Below are positions 1 to 8,200 of a stretch of 14,180 nucleotides of DNA, one piece after another. A program made the translations under genes and the position numbers. Origin of the DNA: CAIVAT01 sp038212325 (GTDB lineage: Bacteria; Bacteroidota; Bacteroidia; Bacteroidales; FEN-979); contig JBBQUQ010000088.1 in NCBI GenBank assembly GCA_038212325.1, forward strand, positions 1 through 14,180, written 5' to 3'. A model generated the notes under the pieces. It made no database searches, was not told where the DNA came from, and worked only from the letters and a program-made list of their open reading frames with translations. The first letter of the stretch is position 1. Every line of letters begins with the position of its first letter.

Positions 1-1
1 A

Positions 2-505
2 TATGTACTTGGCCGGTTTAAAAGCCTTCTTATCGCCGACGACGGCGAGAAATACAGTCCTGAAGGAATGGAGGAGGCTTTTTCAGCGCAGTCGGTGTTC
101 ATCGAACCATGCATGCTGTACAATAACCAGAACCCATATACCATCGCTATTATTGTCCCGAATAGGGAGGCTTTGATGCAATACCTGGCTGGCAAGGAGT
201 CAGACCCGGCATCAGCGGAGGGGCAAACAGCCGCACTTCAAAAAATCGAGCAGGAGATTCAGGAATACCGGGTCGGGAAGAAATACGGAAATATTTTTCC
301 GCAAAGATGGCTCCCTGCATCCATCGGCATGCTCGGGGAACCATTCACGGAGGAAAACCACCTCCTGAACTTTCAATTGAAAATCGTCCGTGGAAGGATC
401 ATTGAAACATACGCACAAAAAATCACATACCTCTATACACCTGCCGGTAAAAGCATACTCAACGAACAGAATCTGCAGGCAATCAAAGCCCTGTTAACCA
501 GTTAA
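2..505 (+). CDS. Long-chain acyl-CoA synthetase (AMP-forming), C-terminal part
   Basis: This is the last 167 codons of a gene whose start lies before the window; the reading frame is open from base 2 to a TAA at 503-505. The first visible residues, YVLGRFKSLLIADDGEKYSP, match the hinge and C-terminal subdomain motif of the ANL superfamily (GRxK...GE.YSPE). Further on, FTEENHLLNFQLKIVRGRI resembles the C-terminal segment of long-chain fatty acid-CoA ligases, which carries the lysine used in adenylation. The family activates fatty acids to acyl-CoA with ATP and CoA in the cytoplasm, feeding lipid synthesis or beta-oxidation. The N-terminal AMP-binding core is outside the window, so the chain-length preference cannot be judged. 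The gene converges on the serine hydrolase gene with only about 50 bases between the two stops. Confidence 0.88.
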   Translation, partial: YVLGRFKSLLIADDGEKYSPEGMEEAFSAQSVFIEPCMLYNNQNPYTIAIIVPNREALMQYLAGKESDPASAEGQTAALQKIEQEIQEYRVGKKYGNIFPQRWLPASIGMLGEPFTEENHLLNFQLKIVRGRIIETYAQKITYLYTPAGKSILNEQNLQAIKALLTS

Positions 506-520
506 ACTTACCGCCGTTTC

Positions 521-560
521 ACCATTTCACCATTTCACCATTTCACTATTTCATTATTTA
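521..560. repeat. Octamer tandem repeat between convergent genes
   Basis: Three perfect copies of ACCATTTC (521-528, 529-536, 537-544) are followed by ACTATTTC and a decayed ATTATTTA. The array fills the gap between the acyl-CoA synthetase stop and the serine hydrolase stop and runs into the latter's TAA at 554-556. Variants of the same octamer recur at 3314-3347. No obvious terminator hairpin is present here. Confidence 0.75.
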
Positions 561-1906
561 AGACTCCCCATTATATCTTTCAACAGCAGGTCAAAATTCA
601 TGTTGTCAGATGCCTTTGGAGAATAACCCAGCACAACCACCACAAGTTCGCGGGAAGGAATGATGAAGATCCGCTGACCGTCATGGCCATCGCAGGAATA
701 CATGTCGGCCGGGGCCGATGGGTAGTATTTGCTCCTGTTAAGCCAAAAGCAGGATCCATAGCGGTTCTGGCTATGAGATGCCGGGGTTGTGGAGTATTTT
801 ACCCACCCTTCCGGCAAGATCCGTTCTCCGCAAAATATCCCGTTCTGGAGGTAAAGCAGGCCAAACCGGGCAAAGTCGCGGGCGGTGGCATAGAGATAGG
901 ATGAACCAACGAGAACACCTGAAGGGTCAGTTTCAAACACAGCATCCGGCATGCCAACCCTGTTGAACAAACGGGATGTGGCATAGGCATAGTATTTTCC
1001 GTCGTCAGCAAACCGATTGCGCATCAGTTTGCTTACGATATTTATTGAGCCGGAGGAGTAGTACCAATGGCTGCCGGCCGGAAATGCTGCCTGTTGTTGA
1101 CTGGCAAAGGCAGCAAAATCATGGTTGTCGTATAGCATCATGGTCACATCAGACCGGTTGCCGTAATCTTCGTTCCATTTCAAACCGCTTTGCATCTGCA
1201 TCAGATCATTGATGGTGATCCGGCAACGGTTGTCATGCTGCCAGGCTCCGACTTCAGCTTTTTGATAAATATCCAGCATGCCATCCTTCACCATGATCCC
1301 GGCGAGCGCATTGGTAAAACTCTTGGCAACGGACCAGCTGAGAAAGCGCGTTCTGGCATTGAATTCCGGCCTGTATCCTTCGGCGACCAGGATGCCTTTG
1401 TAAATCACCACACATGCGAACGCATTGCCCTGGTATTTTTTTCCCTCCATCAACTCAGCCGTGACTGCGGTGAGGGCTGACTGATCAATTCCGGGGTTTG
1501 TGTCAGGAAGGATATTTCCGAGGGGCCAGACGACAGAATCCTGATGATAAGCGGGCTTCGGAACCACCGGAAATTTTATTTCTCTTACTTCAGCCTCATC
1601 GGTATGGCGGAGCAAAGTACTCCCTAAGCCTTCCCGGTATATCGCCTTTGACCTGCCCCAGAGAAAACGGCTGGTAACGCTTTTTTCCTGGTAGTTGATT
1701 TCGTTGGTTGCAAAACGGACGATGGAAAAATTGAGGTCGAGGGCCTCCACATCAACAGGATTGCGGTTGGAGATGAAAACAGCAGAACAAAGATATTTTG
1801 CCGGGTAACCGGTGATAATGGGGAGGAGTAAATTAATATAGAGAACTCCCCAGGTCAGTGCTGCTGCGAGGGTCGCGCCTGTAATGATATAAATTCGCTT
1901 TTTCAT
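554..1906 (-). CDS. Membrane-anchored serine hydrolase, class C beta-lactamase-like family
   Basis: A 450-residue protein of the beta-lactamase-related serine hydrolase family, which includes class C enzymes, esterases, DD-peptidase-like proteins and NylB-type 6-aminohexanoate-dimer hydrolases. It starts with MKKRIYIITGATLAAALTWG, a short charged segment and hydrophobic helix that fits a signal anchor. The catalytic motifs are visible: SVAK (Ser192, Lys195), YSSGSIN with the Tyr/Ser motif near 283, and the HDG triad near 408-410. The pre-domain segment AKYLCSAVFISNRNP is typical of a Bacteroidota/Proteobacteria subgroup of these hydrolases (from memory). The ATG at 1906 is preferred over an in-frame upstream ATG at 1939 because GGGAG lies five bases before it and the hydrophobic helix then starts at the N-terminus. 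It lies 40 bases downstream of the peroxiredoxin gene on the same strand, so the two may be co-transcribed. The substrate cannot be deduced. Confidence 0.88.
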   Translation of the reverse strand: MKKRIYIITGATLAAALTWGVLYINLLLPIITGYPAKYLCSAVFISNRNPVDVEALDLNFSIVRFATNEINYQEKSVTSRFLWGRSKAIYREGLGSTLLRHTDEAEVREIKFPVVPKPAYHQDSVVWPLGNILPDTNPGIDQSALTAVTAELMEGKKYQGNAFACVVIYKGILVAEGYRPEFNARTRFLSWSVAKSFTNALAGIMVKDGMLDIYQKAEVGAWQHDNRCRITINDLMQMQSGLKWNEDYGNRSDVTMMLYDNHDFAAFASQQQAAFPAGSHWYYSSGSINIVSKLMRNRFADDGKYYAYATSRLFNRVGMPDAVFETDPSGVLVGSSYLYATARDFARFGLLYLQNGIFCGERILPEGWVKYSTTPASHSQNRYGSCFWLNRSKYYPSAPADMYSCDGHDGQRIFIIPSRELVVVVLGYSPKASDNMNFDLLLKDIMGSLK

Positions 1907-1946
1907 GTATGCTCCCGAAAAAAAAGCGAATTTACACAATTGTGAA

Positions 1947-2681
1947 CTATTCCTTCAGTTTCTTAAACCACATGTACCAGGTAATGCTGTAGAGTTCGGG
2001 GTTGTCCTTCTGCGCCAGTTTGTCTGCTTCAGCAGTTGTTTTCGGGCTTGGGATCATCACGTCGTGTCCGGGTTTCCAGTTGGCGGGGGTCAGGATGGTG
2101 TGTTTTTCCGCTGTCTGCATGGCAGTAAGGGTGCGGACGACCTCGTCGAGGTTCCGTCCTACATTCATGGGATAGAAGAAAATCCCCTGGATCTTGTCGT
2201 CGGGACTGATGATGAACACACCCCTTACATCCTTTGTCGTGCTTGAATAGGAGTGGATCATCCCGTATTTCCTGGAAACTTCCAGGCTTTTATCGGAGAT
2301 GATCGGGAACTTGATTTTCATTGGCGGCCGGTCTTTATAGGTGACCGATTCAAGCGATTTGACCCACTGGATATGGCTGGAAACCGCATCGGTGGATATG
2401 ACCATGACCCGAGTGTTCAATTTTTCAAACTCATCCTGCAAGGCAGCCACTTCGAGGATTTCAGTGCTGCACACCGCCGTGAAATCGGCCGGGTGACTGA
2501 ACAGGATGGTCCATTTCGTATTGTTGTCGTCGGGGAATGTGATGGTTCCCATGGTAGATTCAGCGGTGAATTTCGGCGCCTGCTCCCCGATGAGCGGGAT
2601 CCTGACATTGGATAAATCCTGGCCATGGACCAGGGTTACAAGCACTACAGACGTTATAATTAAAGGCAAAGTCTTTTTCAT
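1947..2681 (-). CDS. Exported 1-Cys peroxiredoxin (Prx6/AhpC-TSA family)
   Basis: A 244-residue peroxiredoxin that reduces H2O2 or organic peroxides through a peroxidatic cysteine. The active-site motif PADFTAVCSTE is present, with Pro64, Thr68 and Cys71, as is the conserved Arg region (VRGVF) downstream. Cys71 is the only cysteine in the protein, so it has no resolving cysteine and must be a 1-Cys enzyme recycled by an external thiol. The C-terminal part, YPMNVGRNLDEVVRTLTAMQ followed by a long WKPGHDVMIPSP-type tail, is that of the Prx6 class. Unlike typical cytosolic members it begins with a signal peptide (MKKTLPLIITSVVLVTLVHG, probable cleavage near residues 20-21), so it probably works in the periplasm. 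The leader is AT-rich with no Shine-Dalgarno sequence; a candidate -7 box lies about 29 bases upstream of the start. Confidence 0.92.
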   Translation of the reverse strand: MKKTLPLIITSVVLVTLVHGQDLSNVRIPLIGEQAPKFTAESTMGTITFPDDNNTKWTILFSHPADFTAVCSTEILEVAALQDEFEKLNTRVMVISTDAVSSHIQWVKSLESVTYKDRPPMKIKFPIISDKSLEVSRKYGMIHSYSSTTKDVRGVFIISPDDKIQGIFFYPMNVGRNLDEVVRTLTAMQTAEKHTILTPANWKPGHDVMIPSPKTTAEADKLAQKDNPELYSITWYMWFKKLKE

Positions 2682-2709
2682 AATTATATTTATTTAGAAT
2701 AAATCCATA

Positions 2710-2717
2710 CAAATATA
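2710..2717 (-). promoter_or_regulatory. Candidate Bacteroidota -7 box for the peroxiredoxin gene
   Basis: On the minus strand these bases read TATATTTG, an exact match to the Bacteroidota -7 consensus TAnnTTTG. The box lies 29 bases upstream of the peroxiredoxin ATG, which would give a short AT-rich 5' leader of about 20 bases. No clear TTTG/TTG -33 element is seen at the usual distance, and the region is AT-rich, so a chance match is possible. Confidence 0.4.
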
Positions 2718-3079
2718 ATACAAAATTTGTAAACAGATACTCCCACATAATAATATTTATGAGTTTTATGAGGAGGAATAGTGTTGTTTTTTTTGGTAAT
2801 TCCGGCCACCGGGGAGGGCGCATGGTTGTCATAGCATACAATGCTGTCGGGTGCGGATAAGGATCCATTAAACATTCTGAATCTTGCGACTTGGTTGCGA
2901 AGTGATTCCGAAGTTCCTGCCTGCACTCAGGAACGGACTGCCCGGGAGGGGAATGGGAGGGAAAACTTGGGCAACAAGGGTGTTTTTTGCGAGTTGAAAG
3001 CCTGGAAACCGGTGGCCACCCGGTGATTTTCCGGGGTATGGGCATGACTTCTCTGCGTTCCGGCAAGGAACGGGATCAA
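2718..3079. other. Stretch without a recognisable gene
   Basis: No reading frame here looks like a real protein; the longer open frames have odd composition and run into neighbouring genes in the wrong frame. It contains two small hairpins: a perfect 7-bp stem at 2913-2919/2928-2934 with an 8-base loop, and an ACCGG/CCGGT stem at 3008-3012/3020-3024. Neither is followed by a T-run on either strand. It lies downstream of the gene remnant at 3080-3237 and may hold more decayed sequence. Confidence 0.5.
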
Positions 3080-3237
3080 TTTGGCAGAATAGAGCCTGAG
3101 GTTCTTCATATAATCAGCAATGGCGACATTGGTTGCTGTTTGAGCTCCCCTGGCCCGCCATAGCTCCGGTAAATCACCTGGTTCGCGAATTTCCCGCTGT
3201 ATCCCCGGGGGATGACATTTTGTGTACTGGTTGCCAT
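3080..3237 (-). pseudogene. Frameshifted, internally deleted remnant of a small hypothetical gene
   Basis: An ATG at 3237, four bases after GAGG, opens MATSTQNVIPRGYSGKFANQ and continues VIYRSYGG, then the frame runs into a TGA at 3106-3108. In the next frame the sequence reads GAQTATNVAIADYMKNLRLY, with the ATG of YMK at 3109. From memory, the two pieces resemble the N-terminus and the xYNVAIADxM segment of a Bacteroidota-restricted hypothetical family of about 130-150 residues. In intact members these parts are separated by roughly 50-70 residues rich in Lys and Arg. Here they are about 10 residues apart and in different frames, which suggests an internal deletion plus frameshift. The function of the family is unknown to me. 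The match is recalled rather than computed. Confidence 0.4.
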
Positions 3238-3313
3238 TTCCTCGTTTTTAAGAGTAACTGCTCCCGCGGAACCCTCTAGGTGGGTCGGCCGGGAAGATCA
3301 ATTATAAACAGTT

Positions 3314-3347
3314 TTCACCATTTCGCCAGCTCACTATTTCACTATTT
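3314..3347. repeat. Second copy of the CACCATTTC/CACTATTTC octamer repeat
   Basis: Contains one CACCATTTC (3316-3324) and CACTATTTCACTATTT (3332-3347), separated by a short GCCAGCT spacer. This is the same family as the array at 521-560, here in a non-coding region between the gene remnant and the orphan sorting domain. Confidence 0.55.
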
Positions 3348-3428
3348 GGTTTGTAGCGGGGAGTATTCAATTATCTAACTTTGTGCTGATCAGTGATATC
3401 GCTAGAGTAGTTGATTTTAATGAATCTC

Positions 3429-3704
3429 CTATTGTTTAATGAATTTCCCCACCTGTGCACCCTTCACGCCGACCAGCTTCACAATGTAAATTCCTTCGGG
3501 CAGGGGGCTGATGTCCAATTCGGCCTGTTTCTGGAACCCGAAGGCTTTCGTCAGTACCGCCTCTCCGGAAATTGAAAAGATGGTCAAGAGTATATTTTCC
3601 TTTTCAACACTACGACTTGTTATGGTGATCCTATCAATGGCAGGATTAGGTCTGATGGCAAGTCTTTCCATTTTGGGTTTAATTATTAATTCGAAGAAAT
3701 TCAT
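3429..3704 (-). pseudogene. Orphan T9SS type A C-terminal sorting domain
   Basis: The 91 residues starting MNFFELIIKPKMERLAIRPN contain a nearly complete T9SS sorting domain: the RPNPAIDRITI start, a central FSISGEAVLTKAF segment, and the LPEGIYIVKL...KFIKQ end. In the family this domain follows a passenger and directs it through the outer membrane. Here there is no passenger and no signal peptide: the frame is closed by a TGA at 3717-3719, 12 bases before the ATG. Neither of the other minus-strand frames upstream holds a recognisable domain. The most likely reading is the 3' remnant of a surface-protein gene that lost its 5' part, with the GAF gene now lying upstream in the opposite direction. 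A genuine free-standing small protein is possible but unlikely without an export signal. Confidence 0.7.
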
Positions 3705-3913
3705 CACTGCGATTGGTCATTCACCGCAAATGACAAGCCAGCGACACATCCCGGGCGTGTATATCCCACGCCATTGCCTGATCGTTTATGATTGATATTG
3801 TGTAATATAGCATTCATGTGTTACCTCTGGCACTGGGGATTTCCGGAAAGAAATGTTATGGAGATTCGGTATTGCAAGCGTATTGATATTTAGGTACTTA
3901 TGCGCTGGATATT

Positions 3914-3970
3914 ATGTCGTCTGAAATTATTTGCTCTTCAGCGTTCGAAAAACTGAAACCACGAATCTAA
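3914..3970 (+). CDS. Possible 18-codon leader ORF overlapping the GAF gene start
   Basis: ATG at 3914 opens MSSEIICSSAFEKLKPRI and ends in TAA at 3968-3970, overlapping the ATG of the GAF protein by one base (TAATG). Such an overlap is the usual geometry for translational coupling, and the downstream start has no Shine-Dalgarno sequence of its own. The leader itself has only a weak GGAT before it. It could equally be a chance ORF. Confidence 0.25.
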   Translation: MSSEIICSSAFEKLKPRI

Positions 3971-5124
3971 TGCGTCATTCCCCTGCATCCATTGATGATC
4001 TGATCAGAGAGGGCACCAGTCTTAAACACAGGCTCGGCATGCTCGTCAGGCAACTGGAGCTTGGCTGGGACGACCTTCACGGGATTCAGTTGGACGTGCC
4101 GGGCAGGCCGCAGCGATCGTCGGGTCCGGACAACAGGCACATCAAATTCATCTCACCCCTGCCGGGAGGATTGAAAAGTGCCATGACCGGTATTTTTTCG
4201 CTCGTCTGCAGTTTCGACGGGGTGGAGCATGGCGGGATCTATGTCTTTGATAAAGCGCAACGGCACCTTGACCTTGTATGCCATTATAATCTCAACGAGG
4301 AATTGCTCGCCAGGGCGATCACCTGCGATCAGGGTTCATGGCAGGTAAGGACTGTTCTCGACGGACAATCCGGGCCCGTCGGAATGCAACATATCCCGCT
4401 GCACGCCCTGATCTCATATGAACGGTCAGGCATCCGGGCTGTTGTGCTTTTCCCGTTGGTACACCGGGGCAAAGTATTGGGATGCATCCATCTTGCTTCC
4501 CGGAAAGAAGATTTCATCAGCGGGTTCGAAAAGGTGGTGCTTGACGGGATCACTTTGCGGGTTGCGCGCACAGTCGCCCTGCATCTCGCCCAGTTAAGGC
4601 TCAACGAGGCCAACGAAGTCCTGAACAGGCTTTTGGTAAGCATCGCGAAAAGCGTAGGACGGGTAGTACATCCTTCGGCAACGGATCCCCTGCATGGTTT
4701 CTTTGCAGGAATGAAGAATGAGATCGGAGGGCTTGCCAGGGCGATCGCCATGGCTACTGCGAAGATCATGCAGAAACTTGAAAGCGGGCACAGAAACCGC
4801 GAACTCCCGTTCATGGAAAAAAAAGTCGATGGCATGCTGCACGACATCGACCTTGTCACCAGGCTGATTTGCCGGTTGCGTGTATTCTGCGCCAGCCAGT
4901 ATCCTATCCTTGAATGCGGCATTCCCGCGTTTTACAACCCGGCGGATAAATTATTCGTGGATTCAATGATGGAATTTTACAAAGCGCTGGAAGCACTGGT
5001 CGCGGAGGATAAAAAACAACGGCCGGTAACCGGTTCATATATCGGCAGCCAGTTTGAGCCACTGTCGTGGCCGGTAAGGCTGAGCGACGTTAAGACCAGG
5101 ACAGACCGGCTTTTACAGAATTAG
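3970..5124 (+). CDS. GAF-domain protein, putative signalling or sensor protein
   Basis: A cytoplasmic protein of 384 residues from the ATG at 3970; a TTG at 3931 would add 13 residues. Residues about 70-210 look like a GAF domain: AMTGIFSLVCSFDGVEHGG, then IYVFDKAQRHLDLVCHYN, and later AVVLFPLVHRGKVLGCIHLA followed by the closing helix. GAF domains bind small ligands or cofactors and mediate dimer signalling. The N-terminal 35 residues and the last 170 residues look helical and match no effector I recognise: there are no histidine kinase H/N/G boxes, GGDEF, EAL, HD-GYP or DNA-binding motifs. It may therefore be a stand-alone sensor or partner subunit. No signal peptide or membrane helix is seen. 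It is alone on its strand between decayed sequence and the surface-protein block, and a hairpin follows its stop. Confidence 0.75.
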   Translation: MRHSPASIDDLIREGTSLKHRLGMLVRQLELGWDDLHGIQLDVPGRPQRSSGPDNRHIKFISPLPGGLKSAMTGIFSLVCSFDGVEHGGIYVFDKAQRHLDLVCHYNLNEELLARAITCDQGSWQVRTVLDGQSGPVGMQHIPLHALISYERSGIRAVVLFPLVHRGKVLGCIHLASRKEDFISGFEKVVLDGITLRVARTVALHLAQLRLNEANEVLNRLLVSIAKSVGRVVHPSATDPLHGFFAGMKNEIGGLARAIAMATAKIMQKLESGHRNRELPFMEKKVDGMLHDIDLVTRLICRLRVFCASQYPILECGIPAFYNPADKLFVDSMMEFYKALEALVAEDKKQRPVTGSYIGSQFEPLSWPVRLSDVKTRTDRLLQN

Positions 5125-5164
5125 TGCCGCAGAAAATTCATATTTCCAATACCCCTTGCCTGTT

Positions 5165-5220
5165 GGCTGCAGATCCCGATCACATCGGGATCCGCCAGCC
5201 TCTTCGGCAATTTTGATTTT
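5165..5220 (+). terminator. Hairpin between convergent genes, possible terminator
   Basis: A perfect 9-bp inverted repeat, GATCCCGAT (5172-5180) and ATCGGGATC (5184-5192), closes a three-base CAC loop. Outer bases extend the stem (GC/GC, then GGCT at 5165-5168 with AGCC at 5197-5200) with one mismatch and a bulge. On the plus strand it is followed about 10 bases later by TTTTGATTTT (5211-5220), which could serve as the U-rich part of a terminator for the GAF gene. For the minus-strand giant gene the hairpin lies 29 bases past its stop but without a U-tract. It could also be a dispersed palindromic repeat. Confidence 0.5.
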
Positions 5221-5228
5221 CAGTTGAT

Positions 5229-8200
5229 TTACCTTGTCTTCACAAGTTTAAAGGTCTCCACGTTTCCGCCGGCAGAAACCTTCACAAAATACAGCCCGTG
5301 CTGAAGTTCCGGCAGGGAGAACTCGTGTTTTGTTTCACCGGTGATCACGCCTGTCATCATCTTTTCCCCGGTCATTCCGAATACTTCAACCTGCACGGTG
5401 CCGAATAAATTCTCACCCTTCTGCTCAACAGTAAAGTTCCCGGATGTCGGGTTGGGATAGAGGGAGAAAACAGTGCGCTGTATGACCGTTCCCGGCTCTT
5501 CCGTACCTGTTACGGTTGGGATTGTCGGTGCCTTTTGAGCGCAGTACTGGTTGTTCAGGGTGATGTAGCCATGCATCTTACCGCCAGGTTCAACAGTTGT
5601 TCCGGGCTTGTAAAGGATGTTATGCCCGGCGATCATGGTCACGATGCCTCCGTTATGGACCGTAAAGGTGTTGCCGCCGTCTGCAATGATCAGTGTCTGA
5701 GTGGCATTGTAACACTTCGGTTCTCCTGGGCCAACTTCACCGGTTACCGAAACGGTTGCCGGCACGCCCATTATGATCATGTTGGAAGTTGCTGGATTTC
5801 CTGAAACACAGTATGCGTTGGATGCCAGGAGACACACAATTTCATCATTTTCACCCGGAGTATATGAATAAGTGGGGCTGTTGGTCCCGACAGGCGATCC
5901 ATTCACCATCCACTGGTAGACCGGTGAGGAACCCCCATTGACCGGACTGGCTGTGAATGTGACTACCGTTCCAAGCGGAGCAGGGTTGGCAGATGCCTGG
6001 ATAGAGATACTTACCGGAACCGGCTGATCCACCCATACCCAGACGCAGTTGTACATCAGGTTTGAACAATGGGTAACCGGGTTCACCGCAAGGATTGAAT
6101 AATTTCCGGGAAGGGTTTGATAGCCAAAAGAGAGGGGTCCCCCTGTGCCGACGACCACTGCTCCGACAGGGATACAACATCCGATCATAAGTGTGTATTG
6201 GAAACCGGGTTGTGATCCGATCATGATTACTTCGATGCCCTGGCCGCCGGCGCAATAGCTTCCGCTGCCTGTCACGTTATACATGGTGGGCAAAGGATGT
6301 ACAGTTACGGTCACTGGCGTGATGTCAAAGCAATTCTGCAAGGCGGCCCTGATAAAATAGGTGCCGGCACCTGCCGTTGTCGGATGAAGCATGGGAATTG
6401 TGGCTGCTGCATTCTCCCAGTAGGTCAGGGTGGCGCCGTTCAGCGTACTTCCGGCTGTCACGGCCGGCAGCGTCAGGTCGGCTGTTCGGGGCGAGCAGGT
6501 TTCCTGCGGATGAGTCACAAGAACCGGGCAGAGATAGAAGTTCAGCGTGACCAAGGCCGGCGACGGATCCTGCCTGCCTGCCTCATCGATGAAGGCATAG
6601 TTAAACATCATCGACACAGCACCGTCCATCGGATCGGCGTTTAGCAGCAACGGGTTGTAACCGGCAATGACCTGGCCAAGGTACACGGCCAAACCATTGT
6701 AATACAGGGTGCCATTGGTCGCCAGCGAGGTGATCGCAATGGTGCTGCCGCTTCCCAGGAGGCCGTCTTCCGGGTCTGACCCGATAAGCAGCGGCACCTG
6801 TACGGTTGTGGTCCCGCCCGGGTTCGCATACGAAGCGCTGGCATCGTTGGAATTGGGCAACTGGTCGAGGCCGAAATTGGCATTGGAAACGCTGCCGGTC
6901 ATAGTGCTAACCGCAAGGATCCCGTCAATGGTACCATCGTTGCCGGAACCAATACCAAGTATCTCACCAGTAGACACCCAGTTGGTCGGGTAGGAGGCGG
7001 CCAGCAGGGTGCTTCCTTCCGCCTGGGGCGAATTGGTAAGGATGAGAACATAGTCCTTGTTGAATTCAAGACCATCGTTGATGGTGAAGTAATACGTGCC
7101 ATCCGGATATACCAGCATGGATGCAACCACCCCCTTGTCGGCATTCGCCAGGTTGATGTATATGCTGCCTGAACCGTTGGTCGGGCTGCCGGAAACAATG
7201 CTGTTGTTCATCCCGTTGGCATCGTCATAGATATTCCCTTTGACGAACAGGAATTCCCGGGTATCGCCATCGGTGGCGGCGACAGTCTCGCCTTGCAGCG
7301 TTGTGCCTGATACGGACGCAACATTGGTGAAGGTGCCGTTAAGCATGTCGGTTGCATTCAGGGTATAGACAGCAGTAAAAGTGGCGTTGTCGGTTTCCCC
7401 GGGGGCCAGGGTGACCGGGCCTCCCGATACATTCACAAACGGATCGGTGACCATGACGTTATACAGCGTCGCATTGCCCGCATTGGTTACCTTAAAGGTG
7501 TAGTTGATCCTGTCGCCGACATTCGCGATGTCATTTGGCAGCACTACGGTAAGGTCAAGCGTTCCGGTCTTTACCAGTTCGATCGCAGGTGAATAAATAA
7601 TGACATCATAAGAACAGTTTGCGGTATTGCCACATGCATCAACAGCTGTCCATGTCACGGAAGTTGTACCTGACGGGAACAAATAACCGTCAAGGGTAGT
7701 CAGGCCATTCAGGTTGTTGGTTGCGGAAACCGAATTGCAGTTGTCGCCCAGGCCGGTATAATCAAATTCTGTCCCAACGGCAATATACGAAGTCTGCCCG
7801 GAAAGGATCGTTCTGATCTGGGGTGATGACGGACAGGAGATGGTCGGGTTGGTATTGTCCACCACGGTGATTGTTCGCGATACAGATGCGAGCGGCCGTC
7901 CGCAGATGTCACTGGCGGTCCAGTTCTCCAGGATCCTGCCATTGCAGGTGCCGGGGATGATCGTGTTAAATGTGGAAAGATTTGATGTGCCCGAAAGGTT
8001 GCAAGGTCCGTTCAGCCCATTGCTATAGCTGATGGTGCTCGCCTGCGGGATCGCATCACATGACACAGTAATGTTGGCAGGTACAGTCATGGTTGGCAAA
8101 GGTGCCGGTCGCACTGTGATGATCCTGCTGACAGAAGCAAGTGCCCTGCCGCAGACATCCGTTGCAGTCCAGGTTTCAATCACATCGCCGCCGCATACAC

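Noticed and set aside
2560..3066. Minus-strand open frame of 168 codons
   Set aside because: It overlaps the peroxiredoxin gene in another frame, has unusual composition and no recognisable motif; the peroxiredoxin frame is clearly the real one.
2913..3772. Small hairpins at 2913-2934, 3004-3032 and 3754-3772 as terminators
   Set aside because: None is followed by a T-run on either strand and none lies directly behind an intact gene.
3721..3774. 17-codon minus-strand ORF (MAWDIHARDVSLACHLR) upstream of the orphan sorting domain
   Set aside because: Too short and without start signals to call as a gene; it may be part of a repeated or foreign segment, but that cannot be shown from this window.
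4329..4922. Minus-strand open frame of 197 codons opposite the GAF gene
   Set aside because: It is an antisense shadow of the GAF coding sequence, with no domain, start signal or conserved pattern.
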